Of a DNA stretch of 64,000 nucleotides, positions 1-11,931 are shown one piece after another (position 1 is the first letter of the stretch; each line of letters starts with the position of its first letter). Below the pieces are notes generated by a model. It saw nothing but the letters and a program-made list of their open reading frames with translations. It ran no database searches and had not been told where the DNA came from. Location of the stretch: NCBI GenBank assembly GCA_905250025.1, contig CAJNOJ010000038.1, forward strand, positions 62,001 to 126,000. Direction: 5' to 3'. This DNA is from Adineta ricciae (lineage: Eukaryota > Rotifera > Eurotatoria > Adinetida > Adinetidae). The position numbers and the translations under genes were made by a program.

Positions 1-1119
1 ATTGGATTGTAATCTTGTTAGATAAAGTACATAATTTAATGCAGTTATATCATTCACTGATGCGTCACTTGATGAACTATAATTACCTATGAAATAATCA
101 AAATTACATTCGAAAATGTATTGAAATTATTCAAATAATAATTTAATTTACTTGAAATTGCCGAAATTGAAAAGAGAAAACGAGTTCCATTAGAACCAGT
201 GAATGTTATATAGAATATTCCTCTTTGAAGCAACGATGCTATTAATATCTGTGCTCGTTCTCCTAAACAACTACCACGACGACAATTGCCACCACCTTTC
301 AAAGAACAAATGTATGTAATCACATTGCCTTCACTCCTATTACACACAAAGAAAGTTCATTGTTAATGTCGATTAGAATATGAAGTAAATCATATGAAAA
401 AAAATCTTTACGTAGTTTGTCGACGACGTCTAACAAGATTTGTAGGAACAGTTGTACTGCCTGTAACAGTGCACGAACTGATAGATGGAGTTAACCGTGA
501 AACAGCTTGATTTGTTTTAGTTTGTGTATTTAACTAAAATCAGAATAAGAAATTTGTAAAGATGTCTGTTTTGTAAACAATAAACTTACGTCAGTGAGAA
601 TGGCATTGCAATTATCGGTTGAAAGTGTCCCTAATGGTAATGTTCCATTATTGATTCTATACGTTACATTAAATGAAACAGTCTCTGCAAGAGAAAAATA
701 TACAAATGATATAGATAAACGAAAAACTTCAATGTTAAAATATGAGCTTCTATATTTCTCATTGAAATACGAGCGTGAACGAAACATAATAACTAATTAA
801 TAATTTGTTCTCACATTGAATAAACATTTAAACAATGAATAATTAAAGAGTAATATTATTTTCATCTAATGAATTATATATACCTGTATTATCCGAAATG
901 GCCTTTGCACTTAGATAGAGTGGAATAAGTGATAAGACAATAGTCGCTGCAATGAAGAAAAGTATAACGCCAATGCAGCATAATCCAATCAGCACAATCG
1001 AGTTATTACGACTAATTAATAAAACAAGAGAAATACTCAATTAAAATTAGAAATGCGGCTTACGGTGCGGATGCAATAGACTGCTGTTCATCTTTATTGT
1101 TTGTATTGAAAGCGGACAT
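1..1119 (-). CDS. Membrane-anchored ferritin-like protein, H1 copy, 5' part only
   Basis: This is the first part of the gene seen complete at 13044-15339; it matches that copy at an offset of about 14.22 kb and runs off the left window edge. Start chosen at 1119 (ATG followed by SAFNTNNKDEQQ in the homologue). Exons encode a short cytoplasmic head, one transmembrane helix (IGLCCIGVILFFIAATIVL, about 895-1010), a luminal segment with VTYRINNGTLPLG (about 590-690), a basic RRRRQT stretch (about 420-530), a Cys-containing exon (about 160-340, with GGGNCRRGSCLGERAQ) and the beginning of the first ferritin-like domain (1-90). Introns are short with GT/AG ends. The iron-binding parts are outside the window, so activity cannot be judged for this copy. 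Confidence 0.75.
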
Positions 1120-1206
1120 TTTTGTTACTGTACCTGCATAAACAAAAAGTTATATTGTTATTACTCTTACTGTTTGGCAAGAAAGGTGTCCATAGGGTAC
1201 ATTTTC

Positions 1207-1320
1207 TGCCCTGTGCCCTGTCCTACCCTGTGCCCTGCCCTGCCCTGCGTCCTGCCCTGCCTTGCCTTGTGCCCTGCCCTGCCTTGTGCCCTGCCCTGTC
1301 CTGTGCCCTGCTCTGTGCCG
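1207..1320. repeat. (CCCTGY)n low-complexity tract, H1
   Basis: About 114 bp of tandem CCCTGC/CCCTGT/CCTTGT units lie about 90 bp upstream of the ferritin-like gene start. The same tract in the other copy (15430-15529) has about 100 bp and a different unit order, so it is changing in length. Apparent proline/cysteine/leucine-rich reading frames across it are products of the repeat and not genes. Confidence 0.9.
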
Positions 1321-2020
1321 TTAAATTTCGTCAGAAAGATGTATGCGGATGAAAATTATATTTCTATGTATATATCAACTATAAGTATATAACAGTCAAA
1401 ACGCAGTCATTCGCATGCCAAGAGTTATGCCAACTAACAATATAGTTTAGTTTTACAATATTGAATGCGTACTTACGGTTTTTACTCTTCCCTGTGGTAA
1501 AATGTAATCAAACATTACTTACCCGTTAAATATGTGAGCTGCAATATTTAATTTAGCAAAATGAAAGAAAATTACAATATACAGTCTTTATATACTAATA
1601 CCGCTTACGTTTCTTTTACTTATATTTTTCTTGTTCTTACTAACGTTGTATTTTGCTTTCCTATTTTTGTTTCTACATAGGTTGCCTATTAGATATCCCT
1701 GTAACAAAAGACTCACAAGTACTATGTTACGTTTTTCAAATTACGTTTAAACTTTGTTGAAGTTCTCGCAAAAATGCACACTACTTATATGTGTGATTGT
1801 GTTACAACAGTTTTTAGCCTTCTATTCTTGATTTTGAAATGTGAACTACGCGTTCTTCGAGTCTTGAATAAAAAACTCATTATGTTTTTTAATTAATCAA
1901 TTGTATCTTTTAATGAATCGAAATCAACTAATATGAAACCAATGTACTGCATCATCCTGTTTTTAAATACCATACTAATTTTAGCGTGAAGCCTATCCTT
2001 TGAAAATAATATTGATTATT
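1321..2020. other. Intergenic, H1
   Basis: AT-rich sequence matching about 15530-16150 of the other copy with many small indels. It lies upstream of the ferritin-like gene and downstream of the small secreted-protein gene. H1 has about 45 bases near 1840-1915 that H2 lacks. No coding exon, RNA gene or repeat was recognised. Confidence 0.6.
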
Positions 2021-2444
2021 TTAACCGTTCATTAATCGAACGTTTCTTTGTACGCATTTATGACATTCAAAAATTATTATGATGTCAAAAGGTAACATAG
2101 TGATCCCGAGTAGAGCAAGTCCGTTTTGCGACAAGCTTCTACAATGTACATAACAATGGTTTTTAACGGTCAAGTTAACTTCTTTTATATCTGAATAATG
2201 GATATTATCATTTAAGGACATTTTAAAGAATACCGTTTGTGAATATGTCATTGCGAACATAAAACTGTCTAAACAAAAAACAACCAACAAGATATTTTGC
2301 ATTTACTCATCTTAATAAATGAAGATAAGAGCCTGTCTTCCGAATATATAAAATGTAATTAACGCCAATAAATATTACCTGTATTACAATATGAAGTGAA
2401 ACAGATAGAATAATGAAGGAAAAAAGGTAAATATTCTTATTCAT
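2021..2444 (-). CDS. Small putative secreted protein, H1 copy, unknown function
   Basis: Not recognised as a known family. Exon 1 from the ATG at 2444 encodes a signal-peptide-like N terminus (MNKNIYLFSFIILSVSLHIV). A short intron, with donor CAG/GTAAT near 2380 and acceptor TTTGTTTAG near 2275, joins it to an exon ending at 2021. Mature part: about 80 residues containing HCYVHCRS and FECHKC, so two CxxxC/CxxC pairs that could form disulphides, with a hydrophobic stretch (LPFDIIIIF) between. The other copy (16207-16573) keeps the signal peptide and first half but is frameshifted after HCYVHCRS, so selection on the C terminus is weak or absent. It could be a gene fragment. Confidence 0.35.
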
Positions 2445-3956
2445 TGAAGGATGAATATAGAACGAAAATAAGCAGTTTATATCAAAAATATATTTTATGT
2501 ACTGAGTCATTTGGGATCATAACCGTATTTTTATGTTCTTGACGTCACAATTAGAAAAGAAATTCTTAGATACACTTTAACAATGTTTTTAGTGTCGATT
2601 CTCTTCTTTATGCACGAGCAAATAGGTAGACGCCGTGAATTTATACATATAGAATTCAGTAAATCACATCATCATCTATTTATGTGCTGCATCATCTATT
2701 AGAAGACATAATCATTGGATTTCACAGGACATGTCATTGAATTCGTAATAATTAGTTCATTCAGTCATCGAAGAACATGACAAATAAGTCTTTTTAATGG
2801 ACAGCTGAGCTTCGAATGCAACTAGTTCATATCATAAGTGCGTCGTTCGATTTGTTTGAAAAAAATTTCACGTGCTATATTAATTGGAAGTTTTATTTCA
2901 CTCTGACTTCGCTTGTATTCTTATCGTGTCTTCTCATGAATCTGATTTGAACATGGAGAAGTGATCAATTTGAATCAAAACTATTTGAATTTGACTTCGG
3001 TGATTGCAGAATCAATTCAATAAACTATATTCATTCATTTTTTTAACAGTACCTTGATGGATACAGTCGTCGAAGAGACGAATAGATACAGTCTATCTCT
3101 AATACAAAAGCAAGGTACAACTGAAACGTGTATTCTTTTTTTGACACACTATATGTTAATGTCTTATACCAAGAAAAGTCGAGGGATCATCGGTAGCAAC
3201 ATCTATATTTGAAAAGTGTCATGAGTGGAAACAGATTTCTTTTACTATTACGATGGATTCGGAATCAAACTATGTGTATTATATGATGTGCACATTGGAT
3301 CAAAACCGTTAGAAAACACCAAATGAATTTGCTCGATCTGGAAGAAAAAATTAAGAAAGGTCCATAGATTTGTTAACATGTCAATAATCTATTAACATTG
3401 AAATGGAATGATAGAAAGAAATTATGATGCTATTGACCATTCATAAACCGTAAATGAAATATGATTCGAAAATTCGATGTTCCAGTACTGAATTACAGTC
3501 TAAATAGCCATACGACTGATAGAGTTGATGAGGGTGAAGTTATGGAAGTTTGAAAGTTTAAAATTCGAAGAAGGTTTAATATTCGAATCGATTTAACGAT
3601 TTCTGCAGTGCTCATTAAAATAGCTAACTGTTGAAAGAAAGAGCACGTGTATATATTTGACGATAAAGAACGCTAATCAGTAATGAACATAAAATGATAA
3701 TGTCATGTTTATTCATTTGTGTTTATATCGAAGAACAACAGAACCAAGAAAATATTCAATCCATCATGCTATTAGACACAGATTCTTTCAACTGGAAAAT
3801 ATGTGAGGATATCTGAAATCTATACTCTCACACTCCTTCAAGCTACTCGGGTTTTTGTATCATACATTACTTTAACAAGCAGTGTGCATAAAAATAAAGA
3901 AAGCAGAAAAGAAGTAGTGTTCAAAATTTTCAGTCTATTAATAAAGATCATCTCAA
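2445..3956. other. Intergenic, H1
   Basis: AT-rich sequence between the small secreted-protein gene and the 3' end of the lectin-like gene. It aligns along most of its length with 16574-17903 of the other copy. About 150 bp near 3610-3790 is present only here. No reading frame in it is conserved between the copies and no RNA gene or mobile element was recognised. Confidence 0.6.
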
Positions 3957-6900
3957 TTAGGTTAATGTGACATATATTCGCTCATTTCCGCCAGTAGCAC
4001 CACATCTGAGATAATACGATATAAGATGGTAATTTCCAATCACAGTAGAAAAAGATTGATATAGATAATCATAATTTTGACATGAATCATAAACACAATA
4101 GTTTCCTGAACGACATGAATTTGTTGTCGTATGGGCATAATAACCCGTATTTTTACAATTGGCATCGTTGTTACAATACTGTGACCAGCCATTTAAATTT
4201 CCCATTTCGAAATCCCCATTAATAAGAACATTTGTGCTTGTGTTTAAATCATTCACAGATACATCGTCTAATAACCAATAGTATCCACCTCCTCCTCCAG
4301 CATCACCCGTTACTATAAACGACAGAGTCGATGAAGAGTCATTTGCCATGAAATTATAAGTGTAATGTGTATACGTGTTCGGCGCAGATTTCGAGAGCAG
4401 ATCCAAAATTTCTCCTGGAGGATTGCTAACACTGCCACATGATGGTGCTATTGAATGTGAGATGATATTTTATACAAAAGACTAAGCGTACAATCCGGCA
4501 CTCACTCGTTGTTGTTGATGTAGTACCTAAAAAGATGCACAATAATAGGGTTAGTACTAGATGTTCTCAGCATTAAAAAAAACTTTTGCCGAAAGTTAGT
4601 GACAGAGAAGTCATTTTCGATACATCTTTAACCAGTAACGCTTCTCAAATAATTTTGTGAAAAGACGAGTGACTCATTCTCATGTTTACCAGAGAAGACA
4701 AATTATTATCAATAGTTGACCACGATAAATAGCTGATCAACTGTAAAAGATGCAAAAAATGTGATTGATCTAGAATTTAGTGTCGATTATTAGCTCCACC
4801 CGACTTCTGAAAATGAAAGAAAAAATATTAGTTTCTAACGCATCTATTCGTTCGGCTATATAAGTTGAAGTTGCAATTCTTGCATGTGAGAAATTACTAG
4901 TATGGAGTCAGTAATTTCATGCAACGAAATATTTACTCGTCTATTTCAGTCTTCTAGATCGTGACAACCTATCTACTGATAAGTGATCATTTGCGTTTGT
5001 CAGCATCTAACAAAAGATCTTTCGGTGAATATAAGCTCAAGATTCTGTATCATTATTTCCGATAAATAAATTTCTCGATCTAACCAAGTTACGTCTTGTG
5101 AAATCCTAATGACCCGTGTTTTCTCGTGAGCTTGATTCTAATCAATTATTGTTGTTTATCAGAAGTTCTTACTTGAAGTGCTTGATGTCGATGTTGTCTT
5201 TGATGTTGAACTTGTGCTCGACGTAGAACCTATTGAGAAATGTGTACAATCATCATGATAAGTGTAGATTGGGGATCTACTCTTTCATCGCAAAATGCTT
5301 TCTAGAGATGTAACTGTCATTTGTAGTGTAAACGAGATTCAAAAGTGGTACCTCTCGTTTCCGATAAATAATTCATGAGAGTTTATGTGTTATTCTTGAA
5401 GGTAATTATCAGTAAGACCTACATTCCCTCTTAAGCTTCGCTATACATGATGTTCAAAAACATCTGCTTAGTTTGCACACATACTTGTCGATGAGGTTGT
5501 CGAGGTTGTAGTGCTTGTCGTTGAAGTCGTACTAGTTGTGGCACTTGTCGATGAAGTCGAACTAGTGCTCGAAGTACTTGTCGACGTACTCGTACTAGTG
5601 GTTGAAGTGCTTGTTGATGAAGTTGAACTAGTACTCGAAGTACTCGATGTCGAACTCGTACTGCTGGTAGTACTTGTTGACGTAGTCGAACTAGTACTCG
5701 AGGTACTTGATGTTGAACTTGTACTGGTCGTAGAACTTGTTGACGAAGTTGAAGCTACATTTGCAGACATTGTAGTTACAAATATTGACTTCTCGAATGT
5801 ATTTTCTTACTAGTCGACGTTGATGCTATTATGAAAAACAAGATTCATGTATTGAGTGTCATGAAAAGAAAAAGCTTAAGAAACGTCGCGATTCTTTCTT
5901 TTTCGTCAATGACTATACGACTAGTTTGACACAAGACGAAACAGATTCATTTCCTCCTGTAAGCCTATCCAATTTAGAGTGACTACAATACATTCCCTTA
6001 AATTTCAACGATTTCTTTTTAATTTAAGTGATTTTAAAATGTATTTCGGTACAGTCGGATAAAACAATTCAAGATTTGATTTTGTTTTCTGCTTGAATCT
6101 GATTCGTGCGTGGCCTGATAAACACAGGACGTTAATATATCGTGAGAGATGTGTCACAGATGTCATTTTATCTCGGTCTATAGTAGACTTGACAATCAGA
6201 ATATGCATTTGTTCTAGTCGGATAAAAATAAAATCTCATTACTCGCTAGGTTTTCGATTTATTTTATTTGAATAATTATAATTAAGCAAAGGTTGAAACC
6301 ACCAAAATTTCTATTACAGTGAAAATATGCATATCTATGTCATCCTGTTGTTCGATTCAAAAATAATTATTTCATAGAGCTGTTTTTTTGACTGAAATAA
6401 TTTGACTTACTAGTTGATGTTGCTGTGGTAGCAGTCGTTGTTGACGTCGACAGAGTGGTTTTATGCGCTAGTGATCATATTATCCTTTTGAAAAGATAAA
6501 TTAATAAAAGACAGAATCCTTACGTAAAAGAATGGCAAGTAAAGAACCAATGATTACACTTCCCAATAGAGCAAGAGTGATGATCAAGCAAAGACAACAT
6601 GTAATTTGTTTGACAGAACATTTCCTACAATGAATGATCATAATCAAATGAATAAAGAACACTTCATTATTAAGATGATAAGCTACGTAATACGTCTCTT
6701 AATACCATCATACAAATATGGAATATCATATGTCAGAATAGAGAACATTCACAGGGAAGAAGAAGATCAGATACAATAAGTTCAATATTTTTATTTTAAT
6801 GTATCTTTCAAGACTATAATTCAATACTTACATTCGAAGCTTTTTTTTTGTATTTGGGTTCCTGATATTTTCCTTTCGTGTATCTTCATTGTTCGTAATT

Positions 6901-7131
6901 CGATTGTTCTGCATACGTTTCATCTGTATATCCGTTGACTAGACAACAAGATGTAGAATTACACATAATAATTTTCTTTAAACAGATAAATAGACTCACT
7001 GATGTCAAGGTAGATTCGCTGTTGTTACTTTTTCTGTAAATCGATGAGACCTGATTTGGTTGTAAGCGTGTATTACGAGGACGATAAGAATTCATGGAGA
7101 TGCGTGTGAACTGCATGTTTTTATCTGTCAT
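3957..7131 (-). CDS. Type II membrane protein with Ser/Thr stalk and lectin-like domains, H1 copy
   Basis: Multi-exon gene read right to left. From the ATG at 7131: cytoplasmic head (MTDKNMQFTRISMNSYRPRN), then a charged exon ending NPNTKKKASN-like near 6840, then one transmembrane exon (about 6525-6625; ITCCLCLIITLALLGSVIIG). Next come Thr/Ser exons (about 6410-6460; 5485-5770, nearly pure STSSTSSTTST; about 5175-5230; about 4505-4520). The last exon (about 4443-3957) has two NGDFE-type jelly-roll segments: YYWLLDDVSVND, then NVLINGDFEMGNLNGW with paired cysteines (YCVYDSC). This layout is known from bdelloid proteins and resembles carbohydrate-binding modules, suggesting a surface or secreted glycan-binding protein held off the membrane by an O-glycosylated stalk. 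The start is chosen because it is the first ATG conserved in both copies. Exon ends are approximate. Confidence 0.75.
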
Positions 7132-8299
7132 GTCGCTTCAGAATACTTGATGAATAAATTCGATTGAAGTTTGAATGCTAACCTTTCTTTCGTCAACGAA
7201 GAAATGAATGAAATTACATTTTTAGAAACGCCTACTTACGTATTTATTGAGTTACAGAAAAAGTACATTCGGAAGCCAATAGAAGTTTTCTATTCCAGAT
7301 TTCATACGTATTGGACAAATTGAAATTCCGATACGCTTCTCGATAGAGATGCCGGGTTCTTTAACCTGCTTTCGCTACTAATGTCATTAGCATATCTACT
7401 CATGAGAATTTCACTGCAGATGTGAATAAATCGGTCTTAGAGGTAAAAACCATCGTCTGAGGACGTCATCGGGATATTGAAGAACAGATATACATATGTG
7501 AATCACATTTGTAACGTTGGGTGTAAAACTTTGTTACTCAATTTGACGAGCAACTGAATTCAGTTGCATAAAAAATATATATTCGTAAATCTTATACATG
7601 AATAAATTAGTTATTTTGCAGTTCTGTGAAGGTACTCACATCTAAAAGAATAAAGAATCTTACCAAATGTATTCAGTGGACAAGGTTGGAAATCAAATAT
7701 TGTCTAGTGAATTTTGGAACAAATGGAAGCTGGTGAAGGTCAGGATTGAGAACTACAATTGATTATTCATACGATAAGAATAAGCAATAGAAATATGGAT
7801 ATAATTGGGTCCCTTGACTGACAGTTAATCGAAAAGCACATCATGTGGATGTGGGTGAGTATCAGATACATAGCTTTATACACACTCTCGCTGTTGTGTT
7901 CAATGGTAGATAAAGGGATGGAGACGCAAATCTAAAGAGCGAGAAGAAGATGAATTTTCTTCTAGAAACAGCTGGAAAACATTTCTAAGAAATAAAGCAA
8001 TGTAGTTTATTTTGACGTCAGTCATTGTACTTTTGCTTTTTGTTCAAAATGGTACAAACGTTTTTATCGAGTAACCGTTATATCCAGTTCTCAAAACTAG
8101 AACTCCAAGTATGTTATTCATTACATTTTGTATGAAGTATTTCTTCTCCATAATTATTGTTCAATGCCACAAATGAAACTTTACTTTACGGCAAACTTGC
8201 AGAAATGAATGTTAATTACAAAGAAAGATCTTTAATATTCGATTGATTTGTTCAAAATCTACCTTTTCTTGTCAGCGAAAGTCTGCTGATTTTTTTTCC
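7132..8299. other. Intergenic, H1 (upstream of lectin-like gene)
   Basis: AT-rich, aligned with 21078-22200 of the other copy. It presumably holds the promoter of the leftward lectin-like gene. A G-rich GTGGATGTGGGTGAG at about 7845 has a C-rich counterpart motif in H2. No gene recognised. Confidence 0.55.
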
Positions 8300-8935
8300 T
8301 AAAATACAAATTCGTTTAAAACAATATTCGTCATATAAGATGAGCTTTTACTTTCTAACGAAGATCCTGATTAAAATACGATTTCAATTAGTATCGCTTC
8401 GTTATATAAGACGAATGTCAGCGGACTGATTGTATTTCTCCTAATTTAGTTATTGTTATGTTCTTATTCTTTATGAAATCGATCCAACAATAAATCAATG
8501 TATGATTGTTGACAGTGAACTTCGTCGTATTTTGAGTTTGTTTTCGATTTAGTCTATTGATGTGATATCATCATGTCTGATGCTAATCTTTGGTATCCTA
8601 ACAATTTTCAATTTACAAAAAAAAATCGACGTCACCTCACGTCAGCAGCATCGGCGCACATACAATTTCAATAGTACAACAGAATATCATGACACGAAGG
8701 ATACGTAATGATCAACAACTATTTCTAATATTAATCTTTCATGTCTCTGCATACATTTGTTTGAATACATTTCCAGTGGCAATATTTTTTTCTTGTCATT
8801 TGCTGAAATCAACCGAATTCATTTTCATTTCTCTTTAATATTTCTACTTTGCCATATCAACTTGTTTTCTCAATTTCATTTTATGTTTATGTATTGAATT
8901 CGAATATGTACAAAAAGGAAGTAGTTAAGTTGTAT
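8300..8935 (+). pseudogene. Dead class A GPCR (ICL2 to TM7), H1
   Basis: Joining frames gives recognisable parts of a rhodopsin-like receptor of the rotifer FMRFamide-receptor-like type. ECL2: YEIDPTINQCMIVDSELRR (about 8470-8530). TM5: CLMLIFGILTIFNLQ (about 8575-8620). The RRIRNDQQLFLILIFHVSAY start of TM6 (about 8697-8760) is followed by a TM6/ECL3 segment NTFPVAIFFSCHLLK. A TM7-like stretch YFYFAISTCFLNFILCLC lies at about 8840-8895. In-frame stops interrupt the ECL2/TM5 junction and the start of TM7, and a frameshift separates TM5 from TM6. TM1-TM3 are not visible. The other copy carries further deletions. Confidence 0.65.
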
Positions 8936-9934
8936 ATAAACTTACGTTAAATCTTACATTAATTCTAGATTGTACCGAAATATCTTGATAGAACTGAAAA
9001 GAGTTACGAACAGAAGTAAATCATTGCATAGTTTAGCATTTTCTGTAGTATTCTCCTGTTGTCATAAACGAATACATTCCTGTATGTGTAAGAATCCGAA
9101 GGACATTAATAAAATGCAATGTTTCTTCTATGGACATCTTTGTCTCTGTAGAACAACTGTTTGTCATAAGTAGTTCTTTTCACTTCATTTCTTATCAACC
9201 GAAATCAATGGGTTTCTTCTGGAAACGCATTAATCTTTTCACATGCTGAACTTAGAGTATTATAGTTAATAAAATGAATTTATCGAAATTATAATTGGAT
9301 GTTTTTTTCTATTATCATTTGTCAACATCATCATGGCTTGTTGATGAAACGAGAATCAAATCACAGATCTTGAAGATGTGATGCCGAATATGAAAAGTCT
9401 TTGCTACTTTTAATCACAACAAAACCAACTAAACAGTTCACTAGAGTGAAAGTTGTTTCTTCCGTTACGATCTGGTTGGTCTTCAGAAAGATCGCTGAAT
9501 GAGATGCTTTATTGAAAAGGTTCTATGGACTATACGATTTCAATGGCGATAATATCTATTTGTTTGGATCTGATGAGAAGAAGGAATTACAACTTTCACA
9601 ATCCTAAAAAGAATTAAATCAAGAATGGAGAAAGCAGTTTGATTAGATGTTGTGATGTTTGTTCCTATTTGTCTATTAGCTGTGCAGAAAAGAGAAGGAG
9701 ACAAGCAAACAGTGAGTCACAGCATACACTTGAAAAAAAAGATAAGAAATAAAGCAATACGTGTCACGTTCTCAAAACCTTTTTTTTTTGTTCTATTAAG
9801 TTTTGTCAAAAAACGAGTCGATAAACAATTGTATAAAACGCACGACATTACAATAATTGCATTTATTACATTCAAAATCGTCAAATATCATACGATATAT
9901 ATTCCATTGATTGCTGCAATACAGAATACTGTAA
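8936..9934. other. Intergenic, H1
   Basis: Between the GPCR relic and the ADP-ribosyltransferase relic. It contains a 67-codon cysteine-rich open frame at 8970-9173 that also exists in H2 (22676-22894). The two differ at cysteines and at many other residues, so it is not clearly protein-coding. The last 250 bp act as 5' flank of the downstream gene. Confidence 0.5.
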
Positions 9935-11041
9935 ATGGATGAAATCAGTGTATCGGTATCATTGACAACGTCTGTTCCAAGTTATTCTTTCGATCGCGAG
10001 CAAATTAATCTTGAATCTTATCAAGTAGTCTGGTGTGACATTCGAGACAAAAGCCTAGTCGAAGAAGAGACGACCGAGATCGGCAACAGACTGAGAAAGA
10101 TTGTTGACTACACCCAATTCTTCGATGATGTGAACGAATGTGAAGACTATTTAGAGGATACGAGCGAGACGAATACTTTTCTGATCTGCTCTGGAGAAGT
10201 GGGTAAAACATTGATGACGCGTTATAGTCAATGAGAAATACGATCAATGTATATCATTTGTCGAAATGATGAAGAGTATGGTTATTGGTCTGAACAGCAA
10301 TTAGTGGTAAGTTGAATACCTTCAACGATCGATGCATAGATTTCTTTCACAGACGAGGATAAAATACGGATATTTACAAGATTTATTGAAATACCTCGAA
10401 AAGGATGTCGAAACTTATTTAGCTCAAGAAAAACATCATACTTTCAGTGGATTGACAAGACAAGATATTACAGCGCAGGTAGGACAACCACAGTCTTGGG
10501 GACTGTTTGTTGAAAGTCTCTGCTATTTGTTGTATCCTGAGAATTCTTGTCAACGATTGGTTGTTGCTCTTCAAGACTATTATCGGAACAGAAGTGAGAC
10601 ACTTGCCATTCTCAAAGAATTCGAAGAAAACTATACTCCAAGTCAAGCAATTCACTGGTATACACGCGATACAGTCCTCTTTCGTCTTTTGAATCAAGCA
10701 CTACGTCAGCAGAACAGTGAATTATTACTTCTCTTTGCTTTCTATCTTCGAGATCTGTTCGTTCAACTGACCGAAGAATACGAGAAGTTCAAAGCTCGTT
10801 CGACTGACAAACCAGTGATTTATGCCTATCGAGGTCAGCTGATCTCGTTGAACGAGATACAAAATCTAAAAGAAACTTCTGAAATCCATTGGCTTCGAGT
10901 AATTGGCGCGAACAGCTTCTTCTCGACATCGCTCGACCGCCAATCTGCATTGATATTTCTCAATCAAGCCGCACGACGAGATGATGATCTACAAAGTGTA
11001 CTTTTTGAGATCGAAATTGACTTTGGGAAATCGTTTGCTCT
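9935..11041 (+). pseudogene. ADP-ribosyltransferase/TPR protein, H1, 5' part (continues at 32006)
   Basis: Starts MDEISVSVSLTTSVPSY; the following VVWCD...LRKIVDYTQFFDDVNECEDYL region is the N-terminal domain typical of bdelloid ART-TPR proteins. A TGA at 10232-10234 interrupts the frame. Past it the original frame reads YIICRNDEEYGYWSEQQLV and reaches a splice donor (GTAAGT, about 10310) and acceptor (TTTCACAG, about 10352). The next exon (to 11041) has the ART core: YRGQ with the catalytic arginine (about 10829) and FFSTSLDRQSAL with the STS motif (about 10920). The block ends at 11041; the last 45 bases recur at 32006-32050, where the E-x-E motif and TPRs follow. The family transfers ADP-ribose from NAD to protein arginines; the TPRs probably bind partners. 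The nonsense codon makes this copy non-functional unless bypassed. Confidence 0.75.
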
Positions 11042-11042
11042 N
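11042..11042. other. Assembly join (single n)
   Basis: The ART exon stops here and an unrelated GPCR starts in mid-gene. Bases 10997-11041 match 32006-32050, so the true right neighbour of block 1 is block 3. Reading frames crossing this point are artificial. Confidence 0.9.
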
Positions 11043-11830
11043 ATAAAACATGTCATACCATTCCCATGATGTTAATCGGTAATTCGTGTGTCGCTGAACT
11101 TTTCTTATCAAGTGTTATTCTTTGGATGACAAAATTTACTTTACAAAATGATTTGACACAAAACATAAATCCCGATTCGTTGTGTATTTATCGAGGGTAT
11201 ATTGTATATGTTGGCTATTGTGCACAAAATTATTCTTATTTACTTCAAGCTATTTATCGATATATCGTTGTGATCCATCCGACAAGAGTGTTTTGGCAAT
11301 CAAAACGTGTTCAGATCTTGCTGATTTCACTCGTATGGATAACAGCAATACTTTATGCCTTTCCGCTTCTATTTACAGGTGAAATTGTTTATATTCCTGC
11401 TGATCAAACATGTCAAATGTCTCTTCATCTTTCTGCGATTTCGGTGTACAATCTTTGTTATTCTTATATTATACCAATTCAAGGAATCATTTTCATTTAT
11501 CTAAAATTAGTTCGATATGTAAAAGAAATGAGTAAACGTGCTATGCCAGCTAATTTGCTCTCACGTGCTCAACGAGAATTACGAATGGTCTATCGCATTA
11601 TGATACTTATTTCAACTTTATTAGCACTTGGCATTCCATATGCGACTTTTGTTCTTATGGGATACTTCACTCAACCACCCGGACATTCTTTTCGTATTGC
11701 TTATGTCTTTGTTTGTATATCATTACTGATTATTATGCTTATTTTATTCAATGGCACTGATCCAGTTCGTCTATCTCTTATGAAACAAATTAATCGAAGA
11801 CCTAATACGGTCATCGCTGGAAGAACATGA
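11043..11830 (+). CDS. Class A GPCR, 5'-truncated by assembly join
   Basis: One open exon in the frame KTCHTIPMMLIGNSC, beginning within TM2 and ending at TGA 11828-11830. TM3 holds YCAQNYSYLLQAIYRYIVV, with a YRY-type variant of the DRY motif. TM4 is ILLISLVWITAILYAFPLLF, followed by a long ECL2 with a Cys (DQTCQM). TM5 is SYIIPIQGIIFIYL. The RELRMVYRIMILISTLLALG segment leads into TM6, and TM7 ends LILFNGTDPVRLSLMKQ, with NGTDP in place of NPxxY. The family signals through heterotrimeric G proteins at the plasma membrane; the ligand is unknown. The 5' end (TM1, most of TM2) is missing because the block starts here. In H1 the counterpart would lie left of the window. Confidence 0.8.
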
Positions 11831-11931
11831 ACGACTTGGAAAATGCGAATTATTTTCAATATTTGCTAAAATATTATTATCGATAACAATACTGAGTGAT
11901 CATCTTTTATTTGAAAATTTATTGATCGTTA

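Noticed and set aside
1122-1392. Proline/cysteine/leucine-rich open frames over the CCCTGY tract
   Set aside because: They exist in several frames because the repeat has no stops. They are not preserved in the other copy.
3957-4443. Circularly permuted lectin domain (DDVSV half before NGDFE half)
   Set aside because: This order is usual in bdelloid proteins of this type and is the same in both copies, so it is probably only a matter of where domain limits are drawn.
5511-5813. Val/Glu/Leu-rich open frame opposite the Ser/Thr stalk (also 19455-19760)
   Set aside because: Antisense of the stalk exon. Repeats without stops give open frames on both strands; the sense frame fits the membrane-anchor and lectin exons.
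8970-9173. Cysteine-rich small protein (counterpart at 22676-22894)
   Set aside because: Open in both copies, but most differences change residues, including cysteines, and there is no signal peptide. Probably not coding.
10332-11069. 245-codon frame across the n at 11042
   Set aside because: The last residues come from an unrelated block. The true continuation is at 32006.
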